From an uncultured Prevotellaceae bacterium (GTDB taxonomy: Bacteria > Bacteroidota > Bacteroidia > Bacteroidales > Bacteroidaceae): DNA of 64,000 nucleotides. The translations under genes and the position numbers were made by a program. The notes under the pieces are model-generated. The model had not been told where the DNA came from and did no database searches. It saw only the letters and a list, made by a program, of their open reading frames with translations. The stretch is from assembly GCA_946410305.1 (NCBI GenBank), contig CAMJZV010000015.1, forward strand, positions 17,391 through 81,390, read 5' to 3'. Every line of letters starts with the position of its first letter. Within the stretch, counting starts at the first letter, position 1. This document shows positions 33,695-43,204 of this stretch, piece by piece.

Positions 33695-35050
33695 TTACCT
33701 CTTGATATCATGGTCCCTGACAAATCCTTTTGTTCGCCACTTCCCTGATCGCCATCGGCGCACGAGAATGACGCCACGGATGTTTTCGTCTAGAGCGAAA
33801 CCTATCCACATGCCTACAAGACCATAACCCAAGGGAATACCGATGAAATAGCTCAAACCTACAGCGATACTCCATTGGAATATGACACCGACAACAAAGG
33901 GATATACGATGTCCCCCGTAGCTCGTAGCGTGCTGCCGGCAAAGATGTTCGACGTACGACCAATCTCTAGGAATAAGTCGACAACAAAAACCCACACACC
34001 CATGGCGATGATTTCCTGATTATCGGTAAAGGCGCTGAGAATAGTGTGTCCAGAAAATGCTAGTATCGCAGAACCTGTCAAGGTGATAATCATCGACCAA
34101 CGGTAGAAATAGTTGCCCAGCACATAAGCTGCCTGATGGCGTCGCTGACCTACCAGATGCCCAACAAGAATGTCTCCACCCTGTGTGATACTGAGGCAGA
34201 AGAGGAAGACAAACATGATGACATTGAAGCAGTAGGTTCTTGCTGCCAATGCCTCATTGCTGATCTGGTTGATGAAATAAGTGATGACAACCTGTGAGAG
34301 ACTATATGATATATTCTCACTCATGGCAGGAATTCCAATATGTAACAGATTCTTCAGTTCCTGCCAAGGAAGTGGACGGAAGTAGCTGAGTGGGAAACGT
34401 GGAATATGTACCTTGAAATGGATGGCACCCAGCAGTAGCATGGATACAGCGCGGCTGGCTGCTGTGGCAATTGCAGCACCCTCGACACCCATCTGTGGAC
34501 AGCCCCAACGTCCGAAGATTAGGGCATAGTTGCCAAAGATGTTGATGATATTGACAATGCCTGTCACTACCATCGGATAGATCACCTTGTCGGCACTACG
34601 CAATGAGGCAGAGAACGTTAGCGACAAAGCCTGAAAAAATGACAGTGCACCAGTCAGTCGCAGATACACTAGTCCGTCGTCCATTAGCTCTGGTCGCAGT
34701 CCCATCAGCTGTAGTAGCTGCTCAGCATAGAAAAAGAGTAGGGCGCTGACCACCAAACCGAGCACCAGATTGACCACCAAAGCCATTCCCACCACCTGTA
34801 CCAATCGCTTTCTAAGTCCTGCACCGATATACTGTGCACAGAGGATGGCAGCACCCATCGAGAAGAACTGATATACCAGGAATACCAATGAGATGAGTTG
34901 GTTGTCAAGCCCTACCGCTGCCACGCTATTGTCACTATAGCGACTCAGCATGACTGTGTCGACAGCACCCAACAGCATAACCAACGCCATCTCGATGAAT
35001 ACCGGGATGGTGAGCACTTTCAACTGTTTTTTCAGAGAGTGATTAGACAT
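33695..35050 (-). CDS. MATE-family efflux transporter
   Basis: 451 residues from ATG 35050 (MSNHSLKKQLKVLTIPVFIE) with twelve predicted helices in two homologous halves, as in NorM/DinF. Typical elements are 'VDTVMLSRYSDNSVAAVGL' and 'GTPVCRQ'-free loops, with 'GGDILVGHLVGQRRHQAA' opening the second half. It exports drugs or metabolites using Na+ or H+. It has a -7 box TACCTTTG (35089-35082). A small TAGGCT / AGCCTA hairpin (33680-33694) lies between its stop and the converging SDR. Confidence 0.92.
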   Translation of the reverse strand: MSNHSLKKQLKVLTIPVFIEMALVMLLGAVDTVMLSRYSDNSVAAVGLDNQLISLVFLVYQFFSMGAAILCAQYIGAGLRKRLVQVVGMALVVNLVLGLVVSALLFFYAEQLLQLMGLRPELMDDGLVYLRLTGALSFFQALSLTFSASLRSADKVIYPMVVTGIVNIINIFGNYALIFGRWGCPQMGVEGAAIATAASRAVSMLLLGAIHFKVHIPRFPLSYFRPLPWQELKNLLHIGIPAMSENISYSLSQVVITYFINQISNEALAARTYCFNVIMFVFLFCLSITQGGDILVGHLVGQRRHQAAYVLGNYFYRWSMIITLTGSAILAFSGHTILSAFTDNQEIIAMGVWVFVVDLFLEIGRTSNIFAGSTLRATGDIVYPFVVGVIFQWSIAVGLSYFIGIPLGYGLVGMWIGFALDENIRGVILVRRWRSGKWRTKGFVRDHDIKR

Positions 35051-35142
35051 TAAAAAGATGAGTCTAGCGTAATTTCGGGTGCAAAGGTACAAATTAGTAC
35101 GCGAAATAACAAAATATATTTGCTTTTTTAATATCTTATTTG

Positions 35143-35150
35143 TACCTTTG
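35143..35150 (+). promoter_or_regulatory. -7 promoter element of the rluA-family gene, leaderless arrangement
   Basis: TACCTTTG ends 9 nt before ATG 35160. Transcription would start within about five bases of the start codon. Confidence 0.6.
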
Positions 35151-35159
35151 CCTGTTGAT

Positions 35160-36050
35160 ATGAGATACAGCACAAATACACAAGGTGAATACGACCATTA
35201 TCAGGTGACAGAGGAACAGCCTCTGTTGGAGTTCTTGTTGGCTAATGTCAAGCAGACGAAGAATAAGGTTAAGTTGACGCTGCAAGGGCAGGGTGTAAAG
35301 GTGAATGGCAAGACGGTTACACAGTTCGACTACTTGCTGCAACCAGGTATGAAGGTTGCCTTCTCGAAAACCAAGCGCAACCAGCAACCCTTCCGTAGCC
35401 GTTATGTGCGTATTGTCTACGAAGACCGTTGGCTCATCGTCATTGAGAAGCAGCCAGGCATTCTGTCGATGGCAGGCGGTCACTCGTCGTTGAATGTCAA
35501 AACAGTGCTTGACGATTATTTCAAGAAGTCGCGCCAGAAATGTACAGCTCATGTGGTACACCGTCTGGATCGTGACACCTCTGGACTGATGGTCTATGCC
35601 AAGGATATGGAGACTGAGCAGGTGCTGGAGCATAACTGGCACCAGATTGTCTACGACCGCCGTTATGTCGCTGTACTCTCTGGCGAGATGGAACAAGATG
35701 ACGGCACTATCGAGAACTGGCTCAAGGACAACAAGGCCTATGTCACCTATTCTTCGCCTGTCGACAATGGTGGCAAGCTGGCTATTACCCACTTCCACGT
35801 GCTAGACCGCACCACCGATCATTCGCTTGTGGAGTTTAAGTTGGAGACAGGTCGTAAGAACCAGATTCGTGTACATGCTGCTGATATGGGACACCCTGTC
35901 TGTGGCGACGTGAAATACGGTAATGGTGACGATCCGTTGCACCGCTTGTGCCTGCATGCTTGGCTGTTGTGTTTTGAGCATCCCTGGACCCATCAGCCAA
36001 TGGAGTTTGAAACCACTATCCCCGCACCATTTAAACACTTATTCAAATGA
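35160..36050 (+). CDS. RluA-family pseudouridine synthase
   Basis: 296 residues from ATG 35160, the first start after the promoter. An S4-like N-terminal domain (about 15-65; LTLQGQGVKVNGKTV) is followed by the catalytic domain with 'HVVHRLDRDTSGLMVYAK' (catalytic Asp) and 'LETGRKNQIRVHAADMGHPV'. It isomerises uridines in rRNA or tRNA; the target cannot be told from sequence. The stop overlaps the ATG of a 52-codon gene (ATGA). Confidence 0.92.
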   Translation: MRYSTNTQGEYDHYQVTEEQPLLEFLLANVKQTKNKVKLTLQGQGVKVNGKTVTQFDYLLQPGMKVAFSKTKRNQQPFRSRYVRIVYEDRWLIVIEKQPGILSMAGGHSSLNVKTVLDDYFKKSRQKCTAHVVHRLDRDTSGLMVYAKDMETEQVLEHNWHQIVYDRRYVAVLSGEMEQDDGTIENWLKDNKAYVTYSSPVDNGGKLAITHFHVLDRTTDHSLVEFKLETGRKNQIRVHAADMGHPVCGDVKYGNGDDPLHRLCLHAWLLCFEHPWTHQPMEFETTIPAPFKHLFK

Positions 36051-36205
36051 TTGGAGGTAATTTTACTTATTATCTAGCCATCCTGGCACTCATTATTATC
36101 GGTGCGCTTGTCGTCAAGCGCATCGCTTCATGTCTGGTGAAGACCATTATCACGCTGATACTGATTGCGCTTGGCGTGGCAATCTACTATTATTTCCTTA
36201 GATAA
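36047..36205 (+). CDS. Small two-helix membrane protein
   Basis: 52 residues, starting MIGGNFTYYLAILALIIIGA. Two hydrophobic helices (about 8-23 and 31-50) are separated by a short basic loop (VVKRIASCLVK). The ATG overlaps the TGA of the rluA-family gene, so it should be translated by coupling. Its last 8 bp overlap the convergent menA stop. No family is recognised. Confidence 0.65.
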   Translation: MIGGNFTYYLAILALIIIGALVVKRIASCLVKTIITLILIALGVAIYYYFLR

Positions 36206-37109
36206 GCAATAGTCCTATAGCTACGCAGAGTCCGTAGACCAACATGTTGCGAGCAGTTTCTCCCAGACATTCATTCAACTGTCTGCCATGATTGATGCGC
36301 TTCATCTTTTGCCACGTCAGCACATGTAGCAGCAGGTAGAGAAAAGGCAGTATGAAAGCCAGCACATGACCGTTTATCCAGAAGACGACACCTGCCAGTA
36401 CAGCGACGATGCCCAGCGATAGGTATAGCCATTCTGCTGCCTCTTCACCAATCTCCACCACCAGTGTTTTCTTGCCGTCCTCACGGTCGTTGTCTCTATC
36501 CCGATAGTTGTTGATAACGAGCAAGCCGTCAATCACCAGTCCACAAGCTAGCGAAGCGATGAATACCTGCCATGTACAGGTGTGCAACTGTATATAATAG
36601 GTGATGCAGACAGGAACGATACCGAAAAAGATGATGACCAGCACGTCGCCCATTCCAATATAAGATAGGTGTGTGGTGTAGAGGAAGCAGAACACAACGC
36701 AGAGGATGCCTATCATAATCATCTCCATACCACCAAACCAGACGAGTGGCAGTCCTACTGCACAAGCTGCACATGTCGTCACAGCAATAGCTCGCTTCAT
36801 GGACTCAATCTTTACCCATCCCTGTGTGCAGGCTCTCAGTGGTCCCAGTCTGCGGTCACTGTCATCGTTGCCGCGGGCATAGTCGAAGAAGTCGTTGATG
36901 AAGTTAGCATCAATTTGCATAAGTAGTGCAAAGGCCATACATAGCAGAGCAGCCGTCCAGCTGAAAGTATTGCTGACGAAGTCGCGTGAGTCAACCCATG
37001 CCAGTGCCAGACCAATCAGTACAGGTACGGCAGCACCCGTCAGCGTTTTCGGACGGGCAGCAAGCAACCATGCCTTCAGTGAGTCTTGTATGACGTTCTC
37101 TTCTTTCAT
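36198..37109 (-). CDS. menA: 1,4-dihydroxy-2-naphthoate polyprenyltransferase
   Basis: 303 residues from ATG 37109 (MKEENVIQDSLKAWLLAARP). It is a UbiA-superfamily membrane enzyme with about nine helices. The first Asp-rich motif is 'NFINDFFDYARGNDDSDR' and the second is 'INNYRDRDNDREDGKKTL'. 'RPKTLTGAAVPVLIG' is typical of MenA. It prenylates DHNA in menaquinone synthesis. It overlaps nothing upstream; the HD-hydrolase gene ends 19 bp before its start. Confidence 0.93.
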   Translation of the reverse strand: MKEENVIQDSLKAWLLAARPKTLTGAAVPVLIGLALAWVDSRDFVSNTFSWTAALLCMAFALLMQIDANFINDFFDYARGNDDSDRRLGPLRACTQGWVKIESMKRAIAVTTCAACAVGLPLVWFGGMEMIMIGILCVVFCFLYTTHLSYIGMGDVLVIIFFGIVPVCITYYIQLHTCTWQVFIASLACGLVIDGLLVINNYRDRDNDREDGKKTLVVEIGEEAAEWLYLSLGIVAVLAGVVFWINGHVLAFILPFLYLLLHVLTWQKMKRINHGRQLNECLGETARNMLVYGLCVAIGLLLI

Positions 37110-37128
37110 TGAGGTTTTTAACAATTCA

Positions 37129-37770
37129 TTATTTTGAGATCTGTTCTTCCGCCCAGAGTCTGTCAAACACGGGGCGCATCTTGGTTGGCTCTGCTATGAG
37201 CTGGCGAAGCTCGTTGAGTTTACGTTCATTCTCTGAGCCCTGAATCCAAAGGCGGATATATCCGTTTACAGAGTATTTCTCATCCATGTGCTGCATGAAA
37301 CGCTGCCAATGTCCCTCCACGTCTAACTGTGGATAGTTGGCCAAACCATACTGGATAGTGCGACGGATAACAGTTTCTGGTTCTATGTCACGATCAGCCT
37401 CAGCCACAATCTTACCATAGATGCTGCGGGGAGCACGTGATGCTGAAGCACGATGGTCTTCCACTGCTTCCTTCATCAGCTGTAGTTGTTCAGTAGAGAA
37501 CCAACGTTTCAGGCGAGCATCAGCAATGAGGATTTTTCCGCTAGTCAAGTGATGAATCGCTCTAGGACCAGACAATCCCAAGTCGTGATAGGCTGCAATG
37601 GTATATGCCATATTCATGTCAGCTCCTGTCTTACGCGCCAGGTCTAAAGAGCGACGGATAACACGCGTCACATGCTCCATGTTGTGCGCCTTGTCGAAGG
37701 CTGCATACTGAGGCAGAATCTGCGTTTCAACAAATTCCACCAAGTCGAGTGAAGGATTATTAGTCATCAT
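37129..37770 (-). CDS. HD-domain phosphohydrolase
   Basis: 213 residues. HD-domain metal ligands are visible: H in 'KAHNMEHVTRVI', HD in 'YTIAAYHDLGLSG', and D in 'IVAEADRDIEP'. Members hydrolyse nucleotides or related phosphate esters; the substrate is unknown. The gene follows the putative porin by 26 bp and precedes menA by 19 bp, all on the minus strand. Confidence 0.85.
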   Translation of the reverse strand: MMTNNPSLDLVEFVETQILPQYAAFDKAHNMEHVTRVIRRSLDLARKTGADMNMAYTIAAYHDLGLSGPRAIHHLTSGKILIADARLKRWFSTEQLQLMKEAVEDHRASASRAPRSIYGKIVAEADRDIEPETVIRRTIQYGLANYPQLDVEGHWQRFMQHMDEKYSVNGYIRLWIQGSENERKLNELRQLIAEPTKMRPVFDRLWAEEQISK

Positions 37771-37796
37771 ATCTCTAAACTCTTAATACTTAACTC

Positions 37797-40169
37797 CTAA
37801 TTATAAAAGTTCCATGAAACACCGACTCGTAGTACACGTGTGTTGGTCGGATAATGGGGTGTTAGGAAATAGTCCTTTGAACCACTGCTGGCATTCACAT
37901 GATTCATAGCGATGAAGAAGCGGGCACGCTTTAGGTGCATGTTAGCATAGACATCAACGAATGGGTAGTTACCGATTCTTACCGTGCTGTTGCCATTAGT
38001 CTGTACGGCAAACTGGCCGATCTGTGGCAGATAGTCAGGAGCCTCATAGGCTGTAAAGTAGGTCACGCAACCTCCTAGTTCTACGCTTAATACACGAGCT
38101 ATCTTGAACTTTAGATAAAGGTTTGAAAACAGGTTCAGCGTGGGTAGTGGCAGCACGCTTTTCATGCTGGCATTCTGGTAGGTTACCACGTTGTCCCAGT
38201 TCAGCGGTCCCAATGTAAAGTCCTGCTTCAGCTGCAGCGTCAGTACATTGATGTTTGTGGCCTCTTGGAAAATGCCTCCCGTCAGTGATGTACGGCCTTT
38301 CTCATTGTATTCATAACTCATGCCGAAGTAGGTGTAGTTCTGAATTTCGTCAATAGCTACACGCACGCTTGTTCGTGTTTTATCGTAGCCGAAGACACCT
38401 TCTATGTGTGTATGTGTCTCGGGACTCAGCGCATTCTCCCACCAGAGGTGTTTTGAGTGATAGTTCCTCACAAAGTAGACGGGTGCTTTACGGGTAAAGT
38501 TTGCCTTAGCTGCAAGTCTGACAGTGTCACCAAACAACGGGAAATTCAGGTCGGTACTAAAGTTCAAATCCAGCATACCAGGGTCGGCACCAGCAACTCC
38601 GATCTCTGCACCCACATTGAAGTGGAACGTGTGACCTTGTGTCTTTGATAGCAGACCACCCACAGTTAGGTCGTACTCCGAGTTGCGGTCCATGTGGTAG
38701 GCAGTGGCTCCGTTCTCTATGTTAGGCATCTGGTAGTTACGCTGCTCGTAGGCAACAAAGCCTTTTAAGCCCGCTTTCATATACTTATTAAAGCCTTCTA
38801 GCAATGCTAGTGCAAAGGTGTTCTTGATGCTGGTGAATTTATATTTGTCGTAGATGGCCGTACCAGCATATTCGCCTTCATAGTCCAAATCATAATAGGT
38901 ATTGGCATAATAGTTCTCGGGCGAGGAATATGCCTGATAGATTCGGTCGTAGTTGTTGATGTCGAGGGTATGGATGAAGCTGGTGACGGGCACGTATTCA
39001 CGCTTCATATTGGCTTCCAAACTGTCCTGTTCGTGATGTACGGCCAGCACGCTGTCGAGCGATTCAGTAGAGTCAATCTTAATACGTGTGGTATCTGCTT
39101 GTTGTTTGTCGTCTATATCGGTATCGGGTTCGTTACCCATAATCTTGGCGTCAGCAGGACGTCCTATAGGGGCGTCACTTGCAATCTTTCCATCTCTTCT
39201 TCCTTTGGGAGCCTCTTCGTCATCCTTGTCCAGCTTGCTATCCTTTGCATGCTGTTTGGCTGATGCTGCAGCAAACTGGCGGGCCTTGATTTCTTCATCT
39301 GTCATTTTGACTTTGCGGTAGAAACCGATGTTGTAACGATGAGTCAGGAAGAGGTGCTGCGACTTATTACGATTCCAGTTCTTCGACAACACAGTGGGTA
39401 TTTCATTCTCAGAAAATTGTTCAGTATACAACTCTGGATGCGTGATATAGTTATCGTTGGTAATACCGCCATTTTCGGTGGCTTTATGCTGATAGGCCGA
39501 GGCCAAGATGTGCATCTGGTAACGGTCGCCACGATATGAACCGAACAGCGATGCACGGAAGTGTGACTGGCTCTGATTCTGGTAATAGCCACGGGCATAG
39601 TAGTAGTCTAAGTCGAAGCCAAAGCCCAGTCTTTTGTTGGCATTTACGGCAAATTTTGCATCTATATGGTCCTCACCGTCCTGTTTGTTGCCACAGTTGT
39701 CGTAGCTGATATTGGTGTAGGGCGATAACGTGTTCAAGAAGTGAAACTGGTTGGGCTCTTTGCGCATGTAGTCATAGCCATCGACAAAGTAGAACTCGCT
39801 AAGTGACTGGCGGTCAATAAAAATACGACTTAGGCGTGTTGTATAGTTGCTGCCCAGCGAGTTATACTCGCCATAAAGTCCGGTGTTGTAAATGGAGTTC
39901 TGATAGAGGTGGGGCATCGTGTCCAACTCGCAGGGGGTGATGTCGCCAAATCGGCGGTCAACAGTCCATGCCCATACACCCTTAGGAATCTCTTTGTTGC
40001 TGCCTAAGGAGTCGCGACGGTTAGGGTTGAAGTTGCCGTTGGTGGTGCCGTCTGCATTATAGCTTTGTCTGACGTTACCGTTGGCATCCAGCTCTTGAAA
40101 CACTTGCGCCTGCATGGTGGTCATGCAGGCTGCCAGCAGGAGGTATAGTATGTTTCGTCTTTTACTCAT
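37797..40169 (-). CDS. Putative outer-membrane porin
   Basis: 790 residues with a signal peptide (MSKRRNILYLLLAACMTTMQA). The rest is rich in alternating aromatic beta strands and ends in 'VLRVGVSWNFYN', a typical barrel C terminus. A low-complexity charged insert (about 285-370, KDSKLDKDDEEAPKGRRDG and nearby) probably forms a long loop. It matches the Bacteroidota 'putative porin' family. Its ATG overlaps the stop of the 56-codon gene (ATGA). The solute is unknown. Confidence 0.85.
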   Translation of the reverse strand: MSKRRNILYLLLAACMTTMQAQVFQELDANGNVRQSYNADGTTNGNFNPNRRDSLGSNKEIPKGVWAWTVDRRFGDITPCELDTMPHLYQNSIYNTGLYGEYNSLGSNYTTRLSRIFIDRQSLSEFYFVDGYDYMRKEPNQFHFLNTLSPYTNISYDNCGNKQDGEDHIDAKFAVNANKRLGFGFDLDYYYARGYYQNQSQSHFRASLFGSYRGDRYQMHILASAYQHKATENGGITNDNYITHPELYTEQFSENEIPTVLSKNWNRNKSQHLFLTHRYNIGFYRKVKMTDEEIKARQFAAASAKQHAKDSKLDKDDEEAPKGRRDGKIASDAPIGRPADAKIMGNEPDTDIDDKQQADTTRIKIDSTESLDSVLAVHHEQDSLEANMKREYVPVTSFIHTLDINNYDRIYQAYSSPENYYANTYYDLDYEGEYAGTAIYDKYKFTSIKNTFALALLEGFNKYMKAGLKGFVAYEQRNYQMPNIENGATAYHMDRNSEYDLTVGGLLSKTQGHTFHFNVGAEIGVAGADPGMLDLNFSTDLNFPLFGDTVRLAAKANFTRKAPVYFVRNYHSKHLWWENALSPETHTHIEGVFGYDKTRTSVRVAIDEIQNYTYFGMSYEYNEKGRTSLTGGIFQEATNINVLTLQLKQDFTLGPLNWDNVVTYQNASMKSVLPLPTLNLFSNLYLKFKIARVLSVELGGCVTYFTAYEAPDYLPQIGQFAVQTNGNSTVRIGNYPFVDVYANMHLKRARFFIAMNHVNASSGSKDYFLTPHYPTNTRVLRVGVSWNFYN

Positions 40170-40336
40170 GTTGATTTAATCATTCTCAGTCCCGACTCGA
40201 TGAACTTGATAATCATGGAGGCCAGAATAATATATGTTCCCGTCTCGCGGTTGCCGGTATAGTAGATGTACATACCTATCGCTGCACCAAGTATAAAGAT
40301 TAGGTTCAGCCAGTTACGAATCACCTTTAGACTCAT
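40166..40336 (-). CDS. Small two-helix membrane protein between DUF4468 and porin genes
   Basis: 56 residues, starting MSLKVIRNWLNLIFILGAAI. Two membrane helices (about 9-27 and 34-45) surround the loop YTGNRETGT. The ATG overlaps the DUF4468 stop and its TGA overlaps the porin ATG, so all three are translationally coupled. It resembles short two-TM DUF proteins of the phylum, and I cannot give a function. Confidence 0.75.
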   Translation of the reverse strand: MSLKVIRNWLNLIFILGAAIGMYIYYTGNRETGTYIILASMIIKFIESGLRMIKST

Positions 40337-40947
40337 TTCAGCAGGCTCTCGAATTTGTTGAACAGGAAGTCTTTGCGGTCAATAGTCTTGCGACGGAACT
40401 TGCCAGACAATGGCAACAGACGGGTTCCCTTCTTGTTCAGTGCCTCCTTGTCGCTAATCCACTCCTCGGCAGTATAGTGCTGGGGCTTGCGGTTCTCTTC
40501 ATAGATATAGCGGATGTTTGACATCGTGATATTTGCCTTGCCATCCATGCAACTCACCTTGAGAACATAGAGCATACGTGTCTGGTCTAGCATGAGAGGG
40601 GTCGACTTGAATACCAACCACTCATTGAACGTAGCCCCTAACTCGTGCTTCTCTTTGTCGTCGACAACAATGCGTGCATCTTGCTGGTTCTTCTCGCCAG
40701 TCATTTTCTGGAGATAGGCTTTGACAATGTCATAAACCTCGTCAGCAGTTTTACTAGAAGCATCGATGGTTGTACTGAACACCACCTTTCCATTCACTTC
40801 CGTCACAGCGCCTTTCAGGTATTTGGCATCTTTCACTACTTTCTTTACTTCGGTATCTTCCACCTCTGCTTTCTCCCAGGTGTTGTGTTGTGCCCAAAGG
40901 CTCAGAGACGATAGTGCCATAAAGGCTATCATAACAATCTTTTTCAT
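40333..40947 (-). CDS. DUF4468 domain-containing secreted protein
   Basis: 204 residues with a signal peptide (MKKIVMIAFMALSSLSLWAQ). The central domain (about 45-150; 'GKVVFSTTIDASSKTADEVY') has the alternating pattern of DUF4468, a periplasmic TBP-like fold without known activity. It leads the operon with the 56-codon gene, the porin and perhaps the HD hydrolase and menA. The -7 box TACCTTTG lies at 40985-40978. Confidence 0.85.
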   Translation of the reverse strand: MKKIVMIAFMALSSLSLWAQHNTWEKAEVEDTEVKKVVKDAKYLKGAVTEVNGKVVFSTTIDASSKTADEVYDIVKAYLQKMTGEKNQQDARIVVDDKEKHELGATFNEWLVFKSTPLMLDQTRMLYVLKVSCMDGKANITMSNIRYIYEENRKPQHYTAEEWISDKEALNKKGTRLLPLSGKFRRKTIDRKDFLFNKFESLLK

Positions 40948-41168
40948 GTCTTATATCACTATGTTATTTCAGATGTACAAAGGTAAGCCTTTTCTCTGAA
41001 ATGACCAACTATTTTTTGTTATTTTCACTTTTCATCTCTGTCTTTACTCTTGTCTTCCAATTCACAAATACCTAAATACATTTAAATCTGATGATAAAAA
41101 TGGTAATTATTTCGTAATTATCGCTATATTTGCACAATCATCTATGATAGATAACAGATATTCATTCC

Positions 41169-41888
41169 ATGATACAGAATAATAAGAGAGCAATTGTTAT
41201 TGGAGCGTCATCGGGTATTGGCTATGAAGTGGCAAAGCTGCTCGTCAAGGAAGGTTGGCTAGTGGGAGTCGCTGCCAGACGTGTACAACTGATGCAGAAC
41301 ATCGGAGCTGTAGCAATTGAACAGATTGATGTTACTTCAGAGAATGCCACAGAGTTATTGCAACGACTTATCAGTAAAACAGGAGGTATGGATCTATTCT
41401 TCTATGCTTCGGGGATCGGCAAGCAGAACCGTGACTTGCAGGAAGACATAGAACTAGCAACGCTTCAGACCAACGGAGTAGGCTTTACGCGTATGATTGG
41501 TGCGGCATACAGATATTTTGCGCAGCAGGGTAGGGGGCATATCGCGGCCATCACGTCCATAGCTGGTACCAAGGGGCTGGGCCCCGCACCTTCATACTCG
41601 GCAACGAAAGCCATGCAGAACGTCTATATACAAGCATTGGAACAGCAGGCTCACGCTCGTGGCCTCAACATTCACTTTACCGACATCCGTCCAGGCTTCG
41701 TTGACACAGCACTACTCAGTGGTAATTATCATTATCCTATGATGTTGAAGCCCGAAAAGGTAGCAATGAAAATCATTCGCGCCATCAATCATCGTCAGCA
41801 TGTTCGCGTCATCGATTGGCGCTATCGTATACTAACAGCTATCTGGCGCAGGATTCCCCGTTTCCTTTGGCGGAGATTCAAATTTTAG
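41169..41888 (+). CDS. Short-chain dehydrogenase/reductase
   Basis: 239 residues. The motifs are the nucleotide-binding turn VIGASSGIGYEVAK, 'FYASGIG' in place of NNAG, 'ITSIAGTKG' and the Tyr-Lys pair in 'PSYSATKAMQNVYIQAL'. The last 35 residues are basic and amphipathic (MKIIRAINHRQHVRVIDWRY), which suggests membrane association. The substrate is unknown. The -7 box TATATTTG lies near 41127. It converges on the AAA ATPase gene with a 4-bp overlap. Confidence 0.87.
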   Translation: MIQNNKRAIVIGASSGIGYEVAKLLVKEGWLVGVAARRVQLMQNIGAVAIEQIDVTSENATELLQRLISKTGGMDLFFYASGIGKQNRDLQEDIELATLQTNGVGFTRMIGAAYRYFAQQGRGHIAAITSIAGTKGLGPAPSYSATKAMQNVYIQALEQQAHARGLNIHFTDIRPGFVDTALLSGNYHYPMMLKPEKVAMKIIRAINHRQHVRVIDWRYRILTAIWRRIPRFLWRRFKF

Positions 41889-43072
41889 TACAAAAAACCA
41901 AGGAGCCAGAGAGGAATCTGGTTGTCTTTTCCAATCTCTGTATTATAGCGGGCGTAGATGGTGTCGGGGGAATAGCGTAATTTGCCTCGTGCATTGGCAT
42001 CGCAGATGCGGAATTTCAGTTTACCATCAACTAAGTAGAATGGGTCTCGGCCTGTCTGGTTAACCTTATGGTCTTTCCACATCGAGTTAACGAAAAATGT
42101 CTCCATAGCCGTTTGCTTCTCCACATGAATGGGATAGATGGCATAAAGCAGGTTGGAGTTGTGGAGCATCACCTTCGAGGGCTTTTTGGGGAAACTCTCT
42201 CCAATAGGATAGATCATGTTAAGCAGGCGCGCATCTGTGAGATACTTAATATAGTTCATCACAGTAGCGCGACTGGTCTCGATGTCTTGAGCAAGTTTTG
42301 ACACGTTAGGTGCTTTCGGACCCTCTTCAGCCAGCTGGTAGAACAGCTTCTTAATCTTGGTAAGATACTTCAGCTCAATTTGTTTGATGAGCAGGATATC
42401 CACCTCGGTCATCATGTTCATGGTCTTCAGTAGGTTCTCACTATAGTTGCGATCTTCCTGAAAGAATGGATAGAAGCCATGATGAATATAGTCTTGGAAA
42501 TAGCGGTTGGGCGATACCTTTGGAAGTATCTGCTTGATGATGTGCTCGTGATTCTTCAGTATCTCGTCAAGTGTATAGGGACGGAAGTTGTTACCTGTTT
42601 TGAGGTTGACAAATTCTCGGAAAGAGAAGCCACGCAAGTTGTAAGACTTTACTATGCCATTGAGCTCAGGATTCTCGTCTTTCAGTCGCATCACGCTACT
42701 ACCAGTAAAGACAATCTTCAAGTAGGGATATTGGTCATAACATTTTCTGAGTTCTTGACTCCAGTCTGGCTGTTTGAACACCTGGTCAATCAACAACACT
42801 CGTCCACCATGACGGCAGAACTCGCCTGCAAACTCAGCAATGCCTCGCCCTTGGAAATAGAAGTTGTTCATGTTGATATACAGACACTGACGGTCGTTAA
42901 TGTCAAACTTCTCTTTCGCATATTGTAATAGGAAAGTGGTCTTGCCCACGCCACGCGTCCCTTTGATACCTATCAAGCGGTCGGACCAGTCAATCTCATC
43001 CATCAAGGCGCGACGAACTGGAGCATTCACATGCTCTACAAGGTAACGATGTGTGCGATAGAAAGCTTCCAT
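41885..43072 (-). CDS. AAA_14/DUF4143-type ATPase
   Basis: 395 residues from ATG 43072 (MEAFYRTHRYLVEHVNAPVR); the longer frame would cross the TACCTTTG promoter. Walker A is GIKGTRGVGKTTFLLQ, Walker B is GGRVLLIDQVF, and a sensor-like FTGSSVMRL follows. The C-terminal half has the winged-helix and DUF4143-type region (VSKLAQDIETSRATVMNYIK). Such STAND-like ATPases are very common in Bacteroidota, often in variable loci, with unknown function. The Walker B ends Asp-Gln where many members have Asp-Glu. Confidence 0.85.
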   Translation of the reverse strand: MEAFYRTHRYLVEHVNAPVRRALMDEIDWSDRLIGIKGTRGVGKTTFLLQYAKEKFDINDRQCLYINMNNFYFQGRGIAEFAGEFCRHGGRVLLIDQVFKQPDWSQELRKCYDQYPYLKIVFTGSSVMRLKDENPELNGIVKSYNLRGFSFREFVNLKTGNNFRPYTLDEILKNHEHIIKQILPKVSPNRYFQDYIHHGFYPFFQEDRNYSENLLKTMNMMTEVDILLIKQIELKYLTKIKKLFYQLAEEGPKAPNVSKLAQDIETSRATVMNYIKYLTDARLLNMIYPIGESFPKKPSKVMLHNSNLLYAIYPIHVEKQTAMETFFVNSMWKDHKVNQTGRDPFYLVDGKLKFRICDANARGKLRYSPDTIYARYNTEIGKDNQIPLWLLGFLY

Positions 43073-43204
43073 ACCTATTGGACTTGTTAAAAAACATTTG
43101 CAAAGGTACAAAATAAATGCTAAATTGCAAAGCCGAGATAGCAAAATCGTGCGTATTTAGGCTTATTTTACATTTGTCTAAATAAGAATGAGAGGTAAAA
43201 GGCA

